Below are positions 21,301 to 29,248 of a DNA stretch of 64,000 nucleotides, one piece after another (positions within the stretch are counted from its first letter, which is position 1; every line of letters starts with the position of its first letter). The stretch is taken from positions 51,285,505 to 51,349,504 of the forward strand of contig OX439047.1 in assembly GCA_949317995.1 (NCBI GenBank). The letters run 5' to 3'. The stretch comes from Acholoe squamosa (taxonomy: Eukaryota; Annelida; Polychaeta; Phyllodocida; Polynoidae). The position numbers and the translations under genes are program-made. The notes beneath the pieces were generated by a model, which was not told where the DNA came from, did not search any database, and worked only from the letters and a program-made list of their open reading frames with translations.

Positions 21301-22140
21301 AGCTTGTATGTTTCATTGGTGAATAACTCGTCTCTTGGGGAGTTAAGCATTGCACAATACCAGTAGGTCTTAAGTAATTATCAATATTAACCATAAAAAT
21401 GCATTCTCCTCCATTTTGTTATAATCCAGCAGTTTGCATGGCACCGTGAGTCGATCGTGTCATTGTCCTCCATTTTGGATTTTGATGTTCTGTGTGCATG
21501 CGCAACCCCTCCTTGCCGGAAGTAGCATTTTCGACGGAAAGATGATATATTCTATCGATTTAACTTGAAATTAATGGCTTTTTGAATATAATCCATGCAT
21601 CTTTGGCAATATCAATTGAATTGAATCTTATATACCCTATCTATTTACTGTTATAGCCCCACGTCTCGCTGTCCGCCATGTTGGATTTTGGTTGTATTTG
21701 TGCATGTCCGACCCAGTTTCCATGGTTATTTGGGTCAATTTGCACGACCACGGCTTTGTAATGCGAATTAACGACAGGGCGAACACATAGATTTTATCTT
21801 TTTAATGATACATATCGGTTCAAATCATATCCTTTGTCCATTCTTTATCATATTTCTATATTATAACAGTGAATAATTGAGAGAAAAAATTAATAACGGC
21901 CATTTTTACAACAATAGACGCGCGGATGGATCGAATTACGGCAAAATTCATCAACATTCATCAATTATTCGCACCACTCCGGACCAAAAAGGCAGGAATA
22001 TTTGTTTTTTTGCACCACCTATGGGTTTTAACATAGGGCTAAAAGCGTCTTATTTTTTTCTCTCTGTTAAGCTACTGTTAGGAGGCACTGAATTAGGGTA
22101 TATTTTTTACCCGACTCTTATAACTTGTCTTTCAATTAAT
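21301..22140. repeat. ~1-kb dispersed repeat, copy 3 (left end missing)
   Basis: Corresponds to 4717-5575 of copy 1, beginning at CTTGTATGTTTCATTGGTGA. It is the most diverged of the three and ends in CTTTCAATTAATAAG. Confidence 0.85.
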
Positions 22141-22459
22141 AAGTAAGAGTACCACCTCTGAAATAAGTCCAAGTACCACACCCACAAAGAGTTCTGAGGA
22201 CAGTGAACAAGCATCATGCCCAGAAACCCCAGTATAAAAATGGCTGAAAATCTTTCCCCAGATATTGACACTCCTCCCCACGGTAGAAACATTACCATTG
22301 AAGGCTTAGAAAGAATTGCTGTGGAAATACTATGGGAAACAATCATTGGCGAGAAACACATTATCCTTTTAATAGCAGACTCTAGACTCAAAGGTATCCA
22401 CCCTGGACTCTTAGATCTAACCACGTGCATATATATCATCATGTATGCTTTTGGCATAA
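22141..22459. other. Unique stretch with weak ORFs
   Basis: ORFs on both strands (22216-22608 plus; 22107-22553 minus) run into the adjacent repeats, so I do not call a gene. The plus frame has some gene-like composition (for example GRNITIEGLERIAVEILWE) but no known motif. Confidence 0.25.
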
Positions 22460-22517
22460 GGTTCCCGGCCCCACCTCTCTCGGTCGGTATAGGGCAGGTA
22501 GCTACCAACTCACCTTG

Positions 22518-22552
22518 TGACGTCACGAGCTCTAGGAGAGCTCGTGACGTCA
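22518..22552. repeat. 35-bp palindrome with paired CRE (TGACGTCA) sites
   Basis: Arms TGACGTCACGAGCTCT and AGAGCTCGTGACGTCA surround the loop AGG. A weaker second copy lies at about 22615-22647. TGACGTCA is the consensus binding site of CREB/ATF bZIP factors; binding here is untested. Confidence 0.85.
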
Positions 22553-23011
22553 TTCACTGGTCCCACTGTGGGATCGATGCGATAAGCCCGCAGGTAGCAA
22601 GCAACTGACCTTGTTACGTCACGAGCTCTGGTAGAGCTAGTGACGTACCGAATATCATTATCATAAATTATGATTTGCATATCACTCTTTAATCATTGGC
22701 AAACTACAAAGCTTTGGTATAGGCGAGTGACCCACGCGCATGGGCATGCACATGCGCGTGGGTCACTCGCCTATACCAAGGCTTTGTAGCTGCCAATGCT
22801 TGGAGTTGCTAGCTACCTGCCCTATACCGAGCGTGGGAGGTTGGGCTGCGGGACCAGCCAAGTGACGTCACAGAATATCATTATCATATATTATGATTTG
22901 CATATCACTCTTCAAGCATTGGCAAACTACAAAGCCTTGGTATAGGTGTGTGAGGCATGTGCATGTGCATGCCCATGCGAGTGCCTCGCTCGCATATACC
23001 AAGGCTTTGTA

Positions 23012-23303
23012 CCGTAATCTCCCGCGTATAAGGCACAGCCCGCATATAAGGCGCACCTAGAGTTTTGGAAAATTCTCAAAAAAATGAAAAATTCATAACA
23101 TTGGTTCTTCTGAATGAATTTTCAAAATTCAAAAACCTATGGGTAGCTTGGGCCACCTTGGGCCCTCCTGGGCCCCATTTTGTCCCATTATGACCAAGGG
23201 GGCATGTAAGATATCAAAAGAAAGGTCTTGGTGTCCCCCTTGGGGATCCAATGAGAACTAAAACCCCCTGTATAAGACGCACCTTATACGCAGGAGATTA
23301 CGG
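23012..23303. mobile_element. TA-target MITE with GTATAAGGCGC ends
   Basis: Starts CCGTAATCTCCCGCGTATAA and ends TTATACGCAGGAGATTACGG, flanked by TA. The paralogous unit at about 22785-22800 gives the empty site (CTTTGTAG...TGCCAATG), so the TA duplication is directly seen. Mariner-type by target; inference. Confidence 0.85.
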
Positions 23304-23381
23304 TAGTTTGCCAATGCTTGGAGTTGTCCTATATTGCTAGCTACCTGCCCCATACCGACCGAGAAGGTGGGGCCGGGAACC

Positions 23382-25243
23382 AGCCATGTACCAACGTGGC
23401 TTTTTCAGGCTGGTTATTTTCCACACATTTAATGTGTGCGTAACCACTATATTGGGCCTGAAGTGATGATATTACAGCTGTTTGAGCCCCAAGAGCCACT
23501 ATATTAAGGAAAACAGGGTTAGAGAAATGTTGATTTTTGCCATATTTCATTACCTATTCTTTACAGGAAGGAGGCATTCCACCAAAACCAAACTACCATC
23601 ACTTTTTAGTGTAATAATAGTTATTTTAGGGATAGCTACCAATAGTTGGTGCTACCTGTCCCTCTGACCCAAAATTGCTGTCGAATGGTAGCAAAAATCA
23701 GTCTTTTACCATTTTGAAGCAGCCATATTGGATCGCCACTTTGTTGCAGGTGCTGCATCTTCATTTTCTCAGTTCATCTCATTTGGAATTAAAAGAATCT
23801 CCCTTTTAAAACTGATTGAAGTAATGGTTTTGATGCTATGATTTTTCAAACATGGGTTTCAAATAAGAAAATCTCCGAAAACTAGCAACCATTGACCCTA
23901 TTCTATAAGACAAGGCCTTTATGTTACCCTCACTATTTTGGCATTTCCCTGGAGTGGTAGGACGTGTCTGATGACCCAAGCAATACCAGACCTCTAGCCG
24001 ATTATGCTTGGAATATATTACACACTGAAGTTGACGCAAAATTGAGATTTTTTAAACTGATGGACAACCCGTCTCATATATAAGGGCCAAAATCTCAGGA
24101 ACCAATGGGAGTTGGAGGCTATAATTTTGCATGTGGTTATAACCTATATACACCTCAATATAGAAGGCAAATCATCCAGTTCTGAGGGGGTCATGCAGGG
24201 AAAGTTCTAAGGATCTGTCCATATATACGAGATCACGCATGGCGAGATTTGTTGTTAGAGATTGATTGTAGGTCTATTTTTGCCTAATTTTTGATATAAT
24301 GATGTGTATTGTGAGTTAATAGTACACCAAAGGTGTAATAGCCGATCGGTTAATTGTGATAATAAGTACATCTATATGGAGAGGTATGTGAGGGGGGTTC
24401 CTACTGGTGCTGGAGTGCTGAGTGGGTAGCTATAAAACTTTAAGGGTCAGAGAGTGATTTAGTTAATTGGACGCAACATATCCTCCAAATATAATATAAT
24501 GTGTAGGTGGCCTTTAGTGGGTTAATGGAAGGCTGAAATCAACAAGAAAAGCTATCCGGCGGCCCCAAGACGACCAGGTGGCCCAGAACGACCTGTAACA
24601 AACATAGACTTGCATAGCTCTTATATAAATACGTTCTGTTATTGCCTATTTAGTCTGTGACTCCCAGCTAAAAAGACTTGCCAAACTGACCAGCATCAGC
24701 CCAATCCATTGATTTCAGTAGCTGATCTATAGTACAGAAAAAAACAGTCTATTTTGTGAAGACAAATACGCAACACATGGGGTAGTGTGGTGGAAGTTGT
24801 AATGTAGCCGAAGAGGCATGTATGCCTCTCGGCTAATAATGGAATGACTCACCATCAAAGGTAGATTCTATGACACCTTATACATGTATATATTACAATG
24901 TGTGAATGGGAGAGGCCGGTGGCAGGGGTGTGTGCGTGTGTCTATGTACAATGTACCGGTAGTAGTCTGGCAGAGGCTGGCAAGAGATATAGTGTGTGTG
25001 GGGGGGGGGAGGGTAGTCTACATGACCATGGTATAGGACTCAGTATGGAGGCCTAGTGGAGCCGCCATTTTGAATTTCACTGGTTGAGGTTAAACCCACT
25101 GATAAGACCTACCATGATGGGTACCTTGTCCCTGGTTAACATCCACTTCCTGGGACATGCTGGTCCCATCTTATCAGTTCTTATCAGTGTGGGTCGCCGG
25201 AACCAGCTCCAGACCAGCTAGTGGCCAATAGATAATACATGTA
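23382..25243. other. AT-rich unique DNA, no gene supported
   Basis: Only short ORFs are present. A segment at 25085-25205 (CTTATCAGTGTGGGTCGCCG, GATGGGTACC) resembles 63469-63655. Nothing else is seen. Confidence 0.4.
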
Positions 25244-25487
25244 CCGTAATGCCCTGTGTGTATCCCGCATGTAAGACGCACCCTAAGTTCAGGAAGATAA
25301 TTATATAATATAAGGCCAATCTGGGCCTTGGTTTTGAACACCAATCTAATGTCATTTATCACCGTCTACAAGACTAACCGCGAACTTTTGCTGTTCTACA
25401 AGTTGCACCACGCTGGAGTCCATCCTCGCGTATTAGCCTCATCTTACACCCCGGGTCTTACATGTAGCTTATACGCAGGTATTACGG
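25244..25487. mobile_element. TA-target MITE, diverged copy
   Basis: Starts CCGTAATGCCCTGTGTGTAT, ends TATACGCAGGTATTACGG, flanked by TA (25242-25243 and 25488-25489). Internal GTAAGACGCACCC and GGGTCTTACATG are inverted. Older than the copy at 23012. Confidence 0.75.
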
Positions 25488-25776
25488 TAGTATGAATTAT
25501 TATGGGGACTATGAACTGGAAGGGGGACTTTCTGTTCTATATGCACACTGAATAAGTTAGATGCATTGATTCACTCAACATATCGGGAACAAGTCAAAAA
25601 GACATAAAAACCAAATATACCCACTTTCTATACATATGTGGTGGTCCCGCGTCATCTTCGAGGTACCTTCGTGGTCCTCGTGGGCGACGTCGAGAGCACC
25701 TCTATTACCCGACGCCTGGGGGCGCTGGAGTCCAGCGCCACGTCACCACTTGGTCACGTGGCCCTCGACTCCGGTG

Positions 25777-25784
25777 TATATAAG
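25777..25784 (+). promoter_or_regulatory. LTR TATA box
   Basis: TATATAAG is followed by GCCG, 24 bp downstream of GGTCACGTGGCCCT (25753 onwards). Transcription would start about 25-30 bp further on, near 25805. The downstream internal promoter at 34136-34190 has the same two elements. Confidence 0.7.
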
Positions 25785-25969
25785 GCCGTTGTACGGCCTT
25801 CCTCAGGGTCAGTCCAGCCCCGACTGACCATTGTGAGCAATGGTCGGCGGCTGCCCGGCTACCATATTCTAATACTCCTCTGTGCTCCTGCACAGAGGGG
25901 GTTCATGTGGAATATTAACTCTAGACACTAGAAGGCCTAGTGTCGAACCTGCAATAGAGTTCAAACTCT
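25782..25969 (+). other. Stem-loop chain in the LTR leader (R/U5)
   Basis: Hairpins read by eye: 25782-25800 (7 bp, loop TTGTA); 25807-25829 (8 bp); 25826-25845 (8 bp, tetraloop TGAG); 25875-25900 (11 bp including one G-U, loop TCCT); 25924-25944 (8 bp, loop AAGGC); 25956-25969. The second and third share bases 25826-25829 and are mutually exclusive, so the leader could switch between two folds. The TGAG tetraloop matches the loop of the ORF3-leader hairpins. Confidence 0.65.
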
Positions 25970-26105
25970 GCCACCTGTAACTGTGATCGAGAACGGCTGA
26001 TGCCTATGTGTTATTAGACAATAAAGTTTTAACTGGAACCTGAATAGTTGTTCTTCGTTGTTTATCGAAAGATTCGATATAACATCGAGGGGTAGAACGC
26101 TACAC

Positions 26106-26117
26106 TGGTGCCGTGAC
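26106..26117 (+). other. Primer-binding site, tRNA-His type
   Basis: TGGTGCCGTGAC lies one base after the LTR. Its complement is GTCACGGCACCA, matching the 3' acceptor end of metazoan tRNA-His (acceptor 5' strand GCCGTGA) as I recall it. The match covers 12 nt and then stops. Confidence 0.75.
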
Positions 26118-26164
26118 CAGTTGTTAACTTTAGTCCGCATAGGTACTGCGAGCTTAAGTTCGAC

Positions 26165-26914
26165 ATGCAGGGTCACTTGGATGAAGATGATGACCCCAAT
26201 CATCAACATCAAGTGACTACAGGCCCTTTAGTGGATAGGAATGATCCACTAATTGGTGGTGGTTTGAACCACTCGCTGATATTAGGTCCATCGTCTGACC
26301 CGTTGGGCCTGTATCAAAGGAGCCGGCTACTCAATTGGCGAGTATCGACTCAACTCTCTCCGGCGGCTGAGAACTTCTTGAGGACACAGAGTTTGTCCTA
26401 TGTAGAAAAATCAGCCTCGCCCGTGGGAACTCCAATGGGCCTTGGCAGTTGGTCCTTCGAGGGTCCCTCGCCCGTGTCGATACAAGGAAGTATTGACAGT
26501 GGCAGGGGACTCAACGAGGAGTTGCTACAAGAGCAGCAACGCCAACTGCGCCAGGGTCGCCAACAGTTGGATGCTCTCGCGAGTAACACCATGAAAGCTC
26601 AGGAGAAGAGTACAGAAATAGAGCTGAAGTTGGAACAGCTTAGGCAGCAGGCGTTGGAGGCTTCGAACAAGACTCAGATCGCAAATAGAGAGCTTACTGA
26701 TCTTCAAGAGAAGGTCAAGCAGCTCTCTAGCGAAAAGGAGTCCTTGCTTGCAACGAAGTCAGAGATCGAGCGTAGTCGGTTGACAGCAATGGATTGTCAA
26801 TCGCTAAAAGCAAAGATCGATCGCCTGCTACAAGCCGCCGAGAATGTGTCGAGAGAGCTCGAAACGATTTTCGGGATGCCCAGCACGAGCAGACGTCCCT
26901 TAAACATAAGTTGA
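26165..26914 (+). CDS. gag, first segment (coiled coil)
   Basis: The first ATG after the PBS opens a 249-codon frame. From about residue 120 it is strongly heptad-like and Gln/Leu/Glu-rich (EELLQEQQRQLRQGRQQLDA), continuing to about residue 230, so it would form a long coiled coil. The last ~20 codons (IFGMPSTSRRPLN) no longer look coil-like, while the -1 frame over the same bases does. The frame therefore most likely breaks near 26850-26870, beside a T4 run, by a one-base loss; a slip at CTTAAAC (26899-26905) is less likely. Gag normally forms the particle shell. Confidence 0.7.
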   Translation: MQGHLDEDDDPNHQHQVTTGPLVDRNDPLIGGGLNHSLILGPSSDPLGLYQRSRLLNWRVSTQLSPAAENFLRTQSLSYVEKSASPVGTPMGLGSWSFEGPSPVSIQGSIDSGRGLNEELLQEQQRQLRQGRQQLDALASNTMKAQEKSTEIELKLEQLRQQALEASNKTQIANRELTDLQEKVKQLSSEKESLLATKSEIERSRLTAMDCQSLKAKIDRLLQAAENVSRELETIFGMPSTSRRPLNIS

Positions 26915-27621
26915 AACTACAAGAAGTAGAAAAGACTATGTTGGAGGAACAACTGCAAGAGTTGTGGCATAAGTTGAACCAACAATCAGCCGAGCATACT
27001 GAAGAAGTAGCTGAGCACCTAACGGCTTATGAAAAGCAGGTGAAAGAGCTACGTCAGGAACGGGAGTCGTTACTCTGTCAGATGCAAGCTGACGAGGATG
27101 CTCGAGCCAGGGACGAGGCAGAAATGCGTCGTCGCTGTGAGGAACGAATCGAACACGCAAACAAAATGGCGGAATATCAGGTCTTAATGGAACAAAAAGC
27201 GAGGCATGAGGCCGAGCTTAATTCCTTGAAGTCTGAATCCCTAGTAGCCCAGTCACTGAAAGATCAGAAGGATTCGGACACTTTGGGAGCCATACGTGGT
27301 GAAATCGATGAGCTCCGACGAGAGATATTGTCTCGCAGAAAGGCTGATGAAGCCAGGGTGAATAAAGAAGTCCGTGATGAACTCGCACTCGAAGAACGTC
27401 TGAAGGAGCAGACGGAATCGAAATTGCGTACCGCTAGACTTCGAGATAAGCAACAAGGTAGTGAATGCAGCACTACTAGAGTTGCTACTCAAGGGGATCT
27501 AGTCGAAAACCCTGACTACAGAGAGTGGCTTGACCATGCCATGAAGGAGGCCAAGCAACTCTTTGCCATCAGCGAGCAACGAGATCTCTCGAAACCGAAC
27601 ATGCCCGCCTGGAATTCCTAG
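26850..27621 (+). CDS. gag, second segment (coiled coil, -1 frame)
   Basis: This frame continues the coiled coil for about 255 codons (EKTMLEEQLQELWHKLNQQ; EEVAEHLTAYEKQVKELRQE). It ends at TAG 27619-27621. Coil-like sequence resumes in the next -1 frame from about 27585, so a second one-base loss lies near 27580-27590. I see no convincing slippery heptamer there. The upstream boundary is given as the likely frame change, not a start codon. Together the segments suggest an unusually long coiled-coil N-terminus for a Ty3-type Gag. Confidence 0.65.
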
Positions 27622-28931
27622 TATCGGAATTGAGACAGGCGGAACGTTCGAAACAGCAAGCGGAGATAGATAGAATGGTGGGAGCAATCGACGACATCTC
27701 GAAAGTAGATTCGAGGTCGCGCCGGACCCAACCAGTTCCTTCAATGCCGCGCACCGATGGTCTAAGTGAAGTGATCGGGCAGTTCTCGACCCCTATCACG
27801 ACCCAACAACATGTTGATCCACCCAAATATAGGGATATCAGGTTCGAAGCTTCACGCCTGAGTGACGCCGAACCTGGTAACCCCTGGGGGATGAATCACA
27901 GTCGTGCAGACACGACTATGAGAAACATGGGGATGGACCATCAAATACCTAGAAGGGGCACAACATTCGCTCTTGATCAGGTCAGGAGATCAAGTAGAAT
28001 GTTTGAAAATACCTCTATCGGGCATGAACCAGCCCGGACTAGGTCAGTCGAGTGCCCTCCATTTACATGGAAGGACGATTGGCTCCGTTGGTACCACGGA
28101 TTCAATCACGTCCGTCGAGTAAATGTATGGACCTCGAGTATGGCATTAGCTCAACTCCTCATGTTACTCCAGAATGGCCCGGCAGCTGATACTGTGTGGC
28201 TATGGGAGGAGCATGGAGATGGGAATTTGGAGGGACTGGTCGACATGGTAACGGAAGCCATGACTTCTAGCCTTCAAGACCCCATTGTTACAATGGAGAA
28301 GAGACGCCAAGGCAAGAACGAAAGCATTAGAGCCTATGGCTTTGCTTTGAGACGTCTTGCCGGCGATGCCTATCCAGGTGTGGACTTCTCGGTTGAATGG
28401 CTCATAACCAAAGTCAACCAGTTGTTCATAGGAGGATTGTATGACGTTGATTTACAACAAGACGTTCTTCGGGAGTGGCGTACTTACATGTCCCTAAAGG
28501 ATCTCATGGACTTGGCAGACGAGTTGTTGCAGAAACGACAACTCCTGCCGAAGTTGGTGAATCCTACCTCAACAAATGCATTGTCGGCGTTGGCCGACGC
28601 CGCTTTGGTTGAGGAAGGACAGGGGGAAGTCTCCTCATACTCGAAGCCCGGGGCGGGGAGTAAGACTAAGAAAGGTCAGAAATCCGCTGGTAAATCGAAA
28701 ACACCAAACAAGGCCTCCAAACCCAAGGTACAGGAGCAGACCTTCTCGCTGAGTCAATTGAAGAATTTACTCAGGGTTATCGAGGGGGGGGATGTCCCTG
28801 GTACTAGCTCGGAGAAGCCGAGTACCCCTCCGTCCGACGCCAAGTGTTGGAACTGCAAGAAGCAGGGGCATTTCGCACGAACTTGCCCCGAGCCGATTAA
28901 AGGACTACCACCTGACGCGACGGAAAACTGA
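27534..28931 (+). CDS. gag, third segment: capsid-like region and CCHC knuckle
   Basis: The frame is open from 27534; coil-like residues begin at about 27585. The capsid-like region follows (FTWKDDWLRWYHGFNHVRRV at about 28060; later RRLAGDAYPGVDF and FIGGLYDVDLQQDVL), matching the general pattern of retrotransposon gag domains. A basic linker and one zinc knuckle, CWNCKKQGHFARTC (28845-28886, CX2CX4HX4C), for RNA packaging come next. The stop TGA 28929-28931 directly follows the slippery-like GGAAAAC, so pol is probably made by -1 frameshifting. Confidence 0.8.
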   Translation, partial: PCHEGGQATLCHQRATRSLETEHARLEFLVSELRQAERSKQQAEIDRMVGAIDDISKVDSRSRRTQPVPSMPRTDGLSEVIGQFSTPITTQQHVDPPKYRDIRFEASRLSDAEPGNPWGMNHSRADTTMRNMGMDHQIPRRGTTFALDQVRRSSRMFENTSIGHEPARTRSVECPPFTWKDDWLRWYHGFNHVRRVNVWTSSMALAQLLMLLQNGPAADTVWLWEEHGDGNLEGLVDMVTEAMTSSLQDPIVTMEKRRQGKNESIRAYGFALRRLAGDAYPGVDFSVEWLITKVNQLFIGGLYDVDLQQDVLREWRTYMSLKDLMDLADELLQKRQLLPKLVNPTSTNALSALADAALVEEGQGEVSSYSKPGAGSKTKKGQKSAGKSKTPNKASKPKVQEQTFSLSQLKNLLRVIEGGDVPGTSSEKPSTPPSDAKCWNCKKQGHFARTCPEPIKGLPPDATEN

Positions 28932-28965
28932 GGCGGGCGGCTCGACGTGGCAATCGAGCTGCCCG
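28922..28965 (+). promoter_or_regulatory. Candidate -1 ribosomal frameshift signal at the gag stop
   Basis: The heptamer G GAA AAC (28922-28928, zero-frame codons GAA AAC) is immediately followed by the gag stop TGA. After a 5-nt spacer comes a 12-bp stem (28934-28945 with 28954-28965, one G-U pair, 8-nt loop). The heptamer is not a textbook X XXY YYZ, but the A-site AAC is the strongest slip codon. The -1 frame is open from 28916. It reaches a TGA at 29246, so in this copy a further event (readthrough or a mutated CGA) is needed to enter pol. Confidence 0.65.
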
Positions 28966-29248
28966 ACCATCGAAAAGCCAAGGTATCAGCACCTCTGGCA
29001 CTCCTGATCAGACGACAGTAGATTCGAGGGAACTAGGTAAGGTCCCGGTAGGGCCGTCCCAGCCCTTTACCACAGCGGCACCGGTTGATCACCGGTCGGG
29101 TTCCGAAGATGTCGGTGTAGAAAAAGCCTCAATGGCCAAGGAACAGGGCGCTGGCAGCCCGAACTCCGAGGTCGAGGGTTCGACTGGATCGAAAGTGAAA
29201 GTCGACGCCGGGAGAGAAGCCCTGATGCGGCAGCTGGCCAGAGTCTGA

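Larger units (their letters stand above)
22460..23381. mobile_element. Composite hairpin element with CRE-like palindromes
   Basis: The ends are inverted: GGTTCCCGGCCCCACC... and ...GGTGGGGCCGGGAACC, followed inwards by GGTCGGTAT...GGGCAGGTAGCTA on both sides. Inside are two diverged direct units, each with ATTATGATTTGCATATCACT and a 105-bp near-perfect hairpin (22694-22798) or its variant. A 35-bp palindrome at 22518-22552 has 16-bp arms, each starting with the CRE word TGACGTCA. A TA-target MITE (23012-23303) is nested in the second unit. No coding potential. Confidence 0.75.
25637..26104 (+). repeat. 5' LTR
   Basis: Begins TGTGGTGGTCCCGCG and ends AACGCTACA. It holds an E-box/CRE-like GGTCACGTGGCCCT, a TATA box, and the poly(A) signal AATAAA at 26020-26025. 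The R/U5 part is packed with stem-loops (separate entry). No difference from the 3' LTR was found. Confidence 0.95.

Noticed and set aside
22107-22608. Overlapping ORFs of 130 and 148 codons
   Set aside because: They run from unique sequence into the CRE-palindrome element and have no known motif; not enough to call a gene.
26899-26905. CTTAAAC as a programmed -1 slip site inside gag
   Set aside because: The heptamer resembles known N-UUA-AAC sites, but coil-like sequence in the -1 frame begins about 40 nt upstream, so an earlier indel explains the frame change better; no strong downstream stem.
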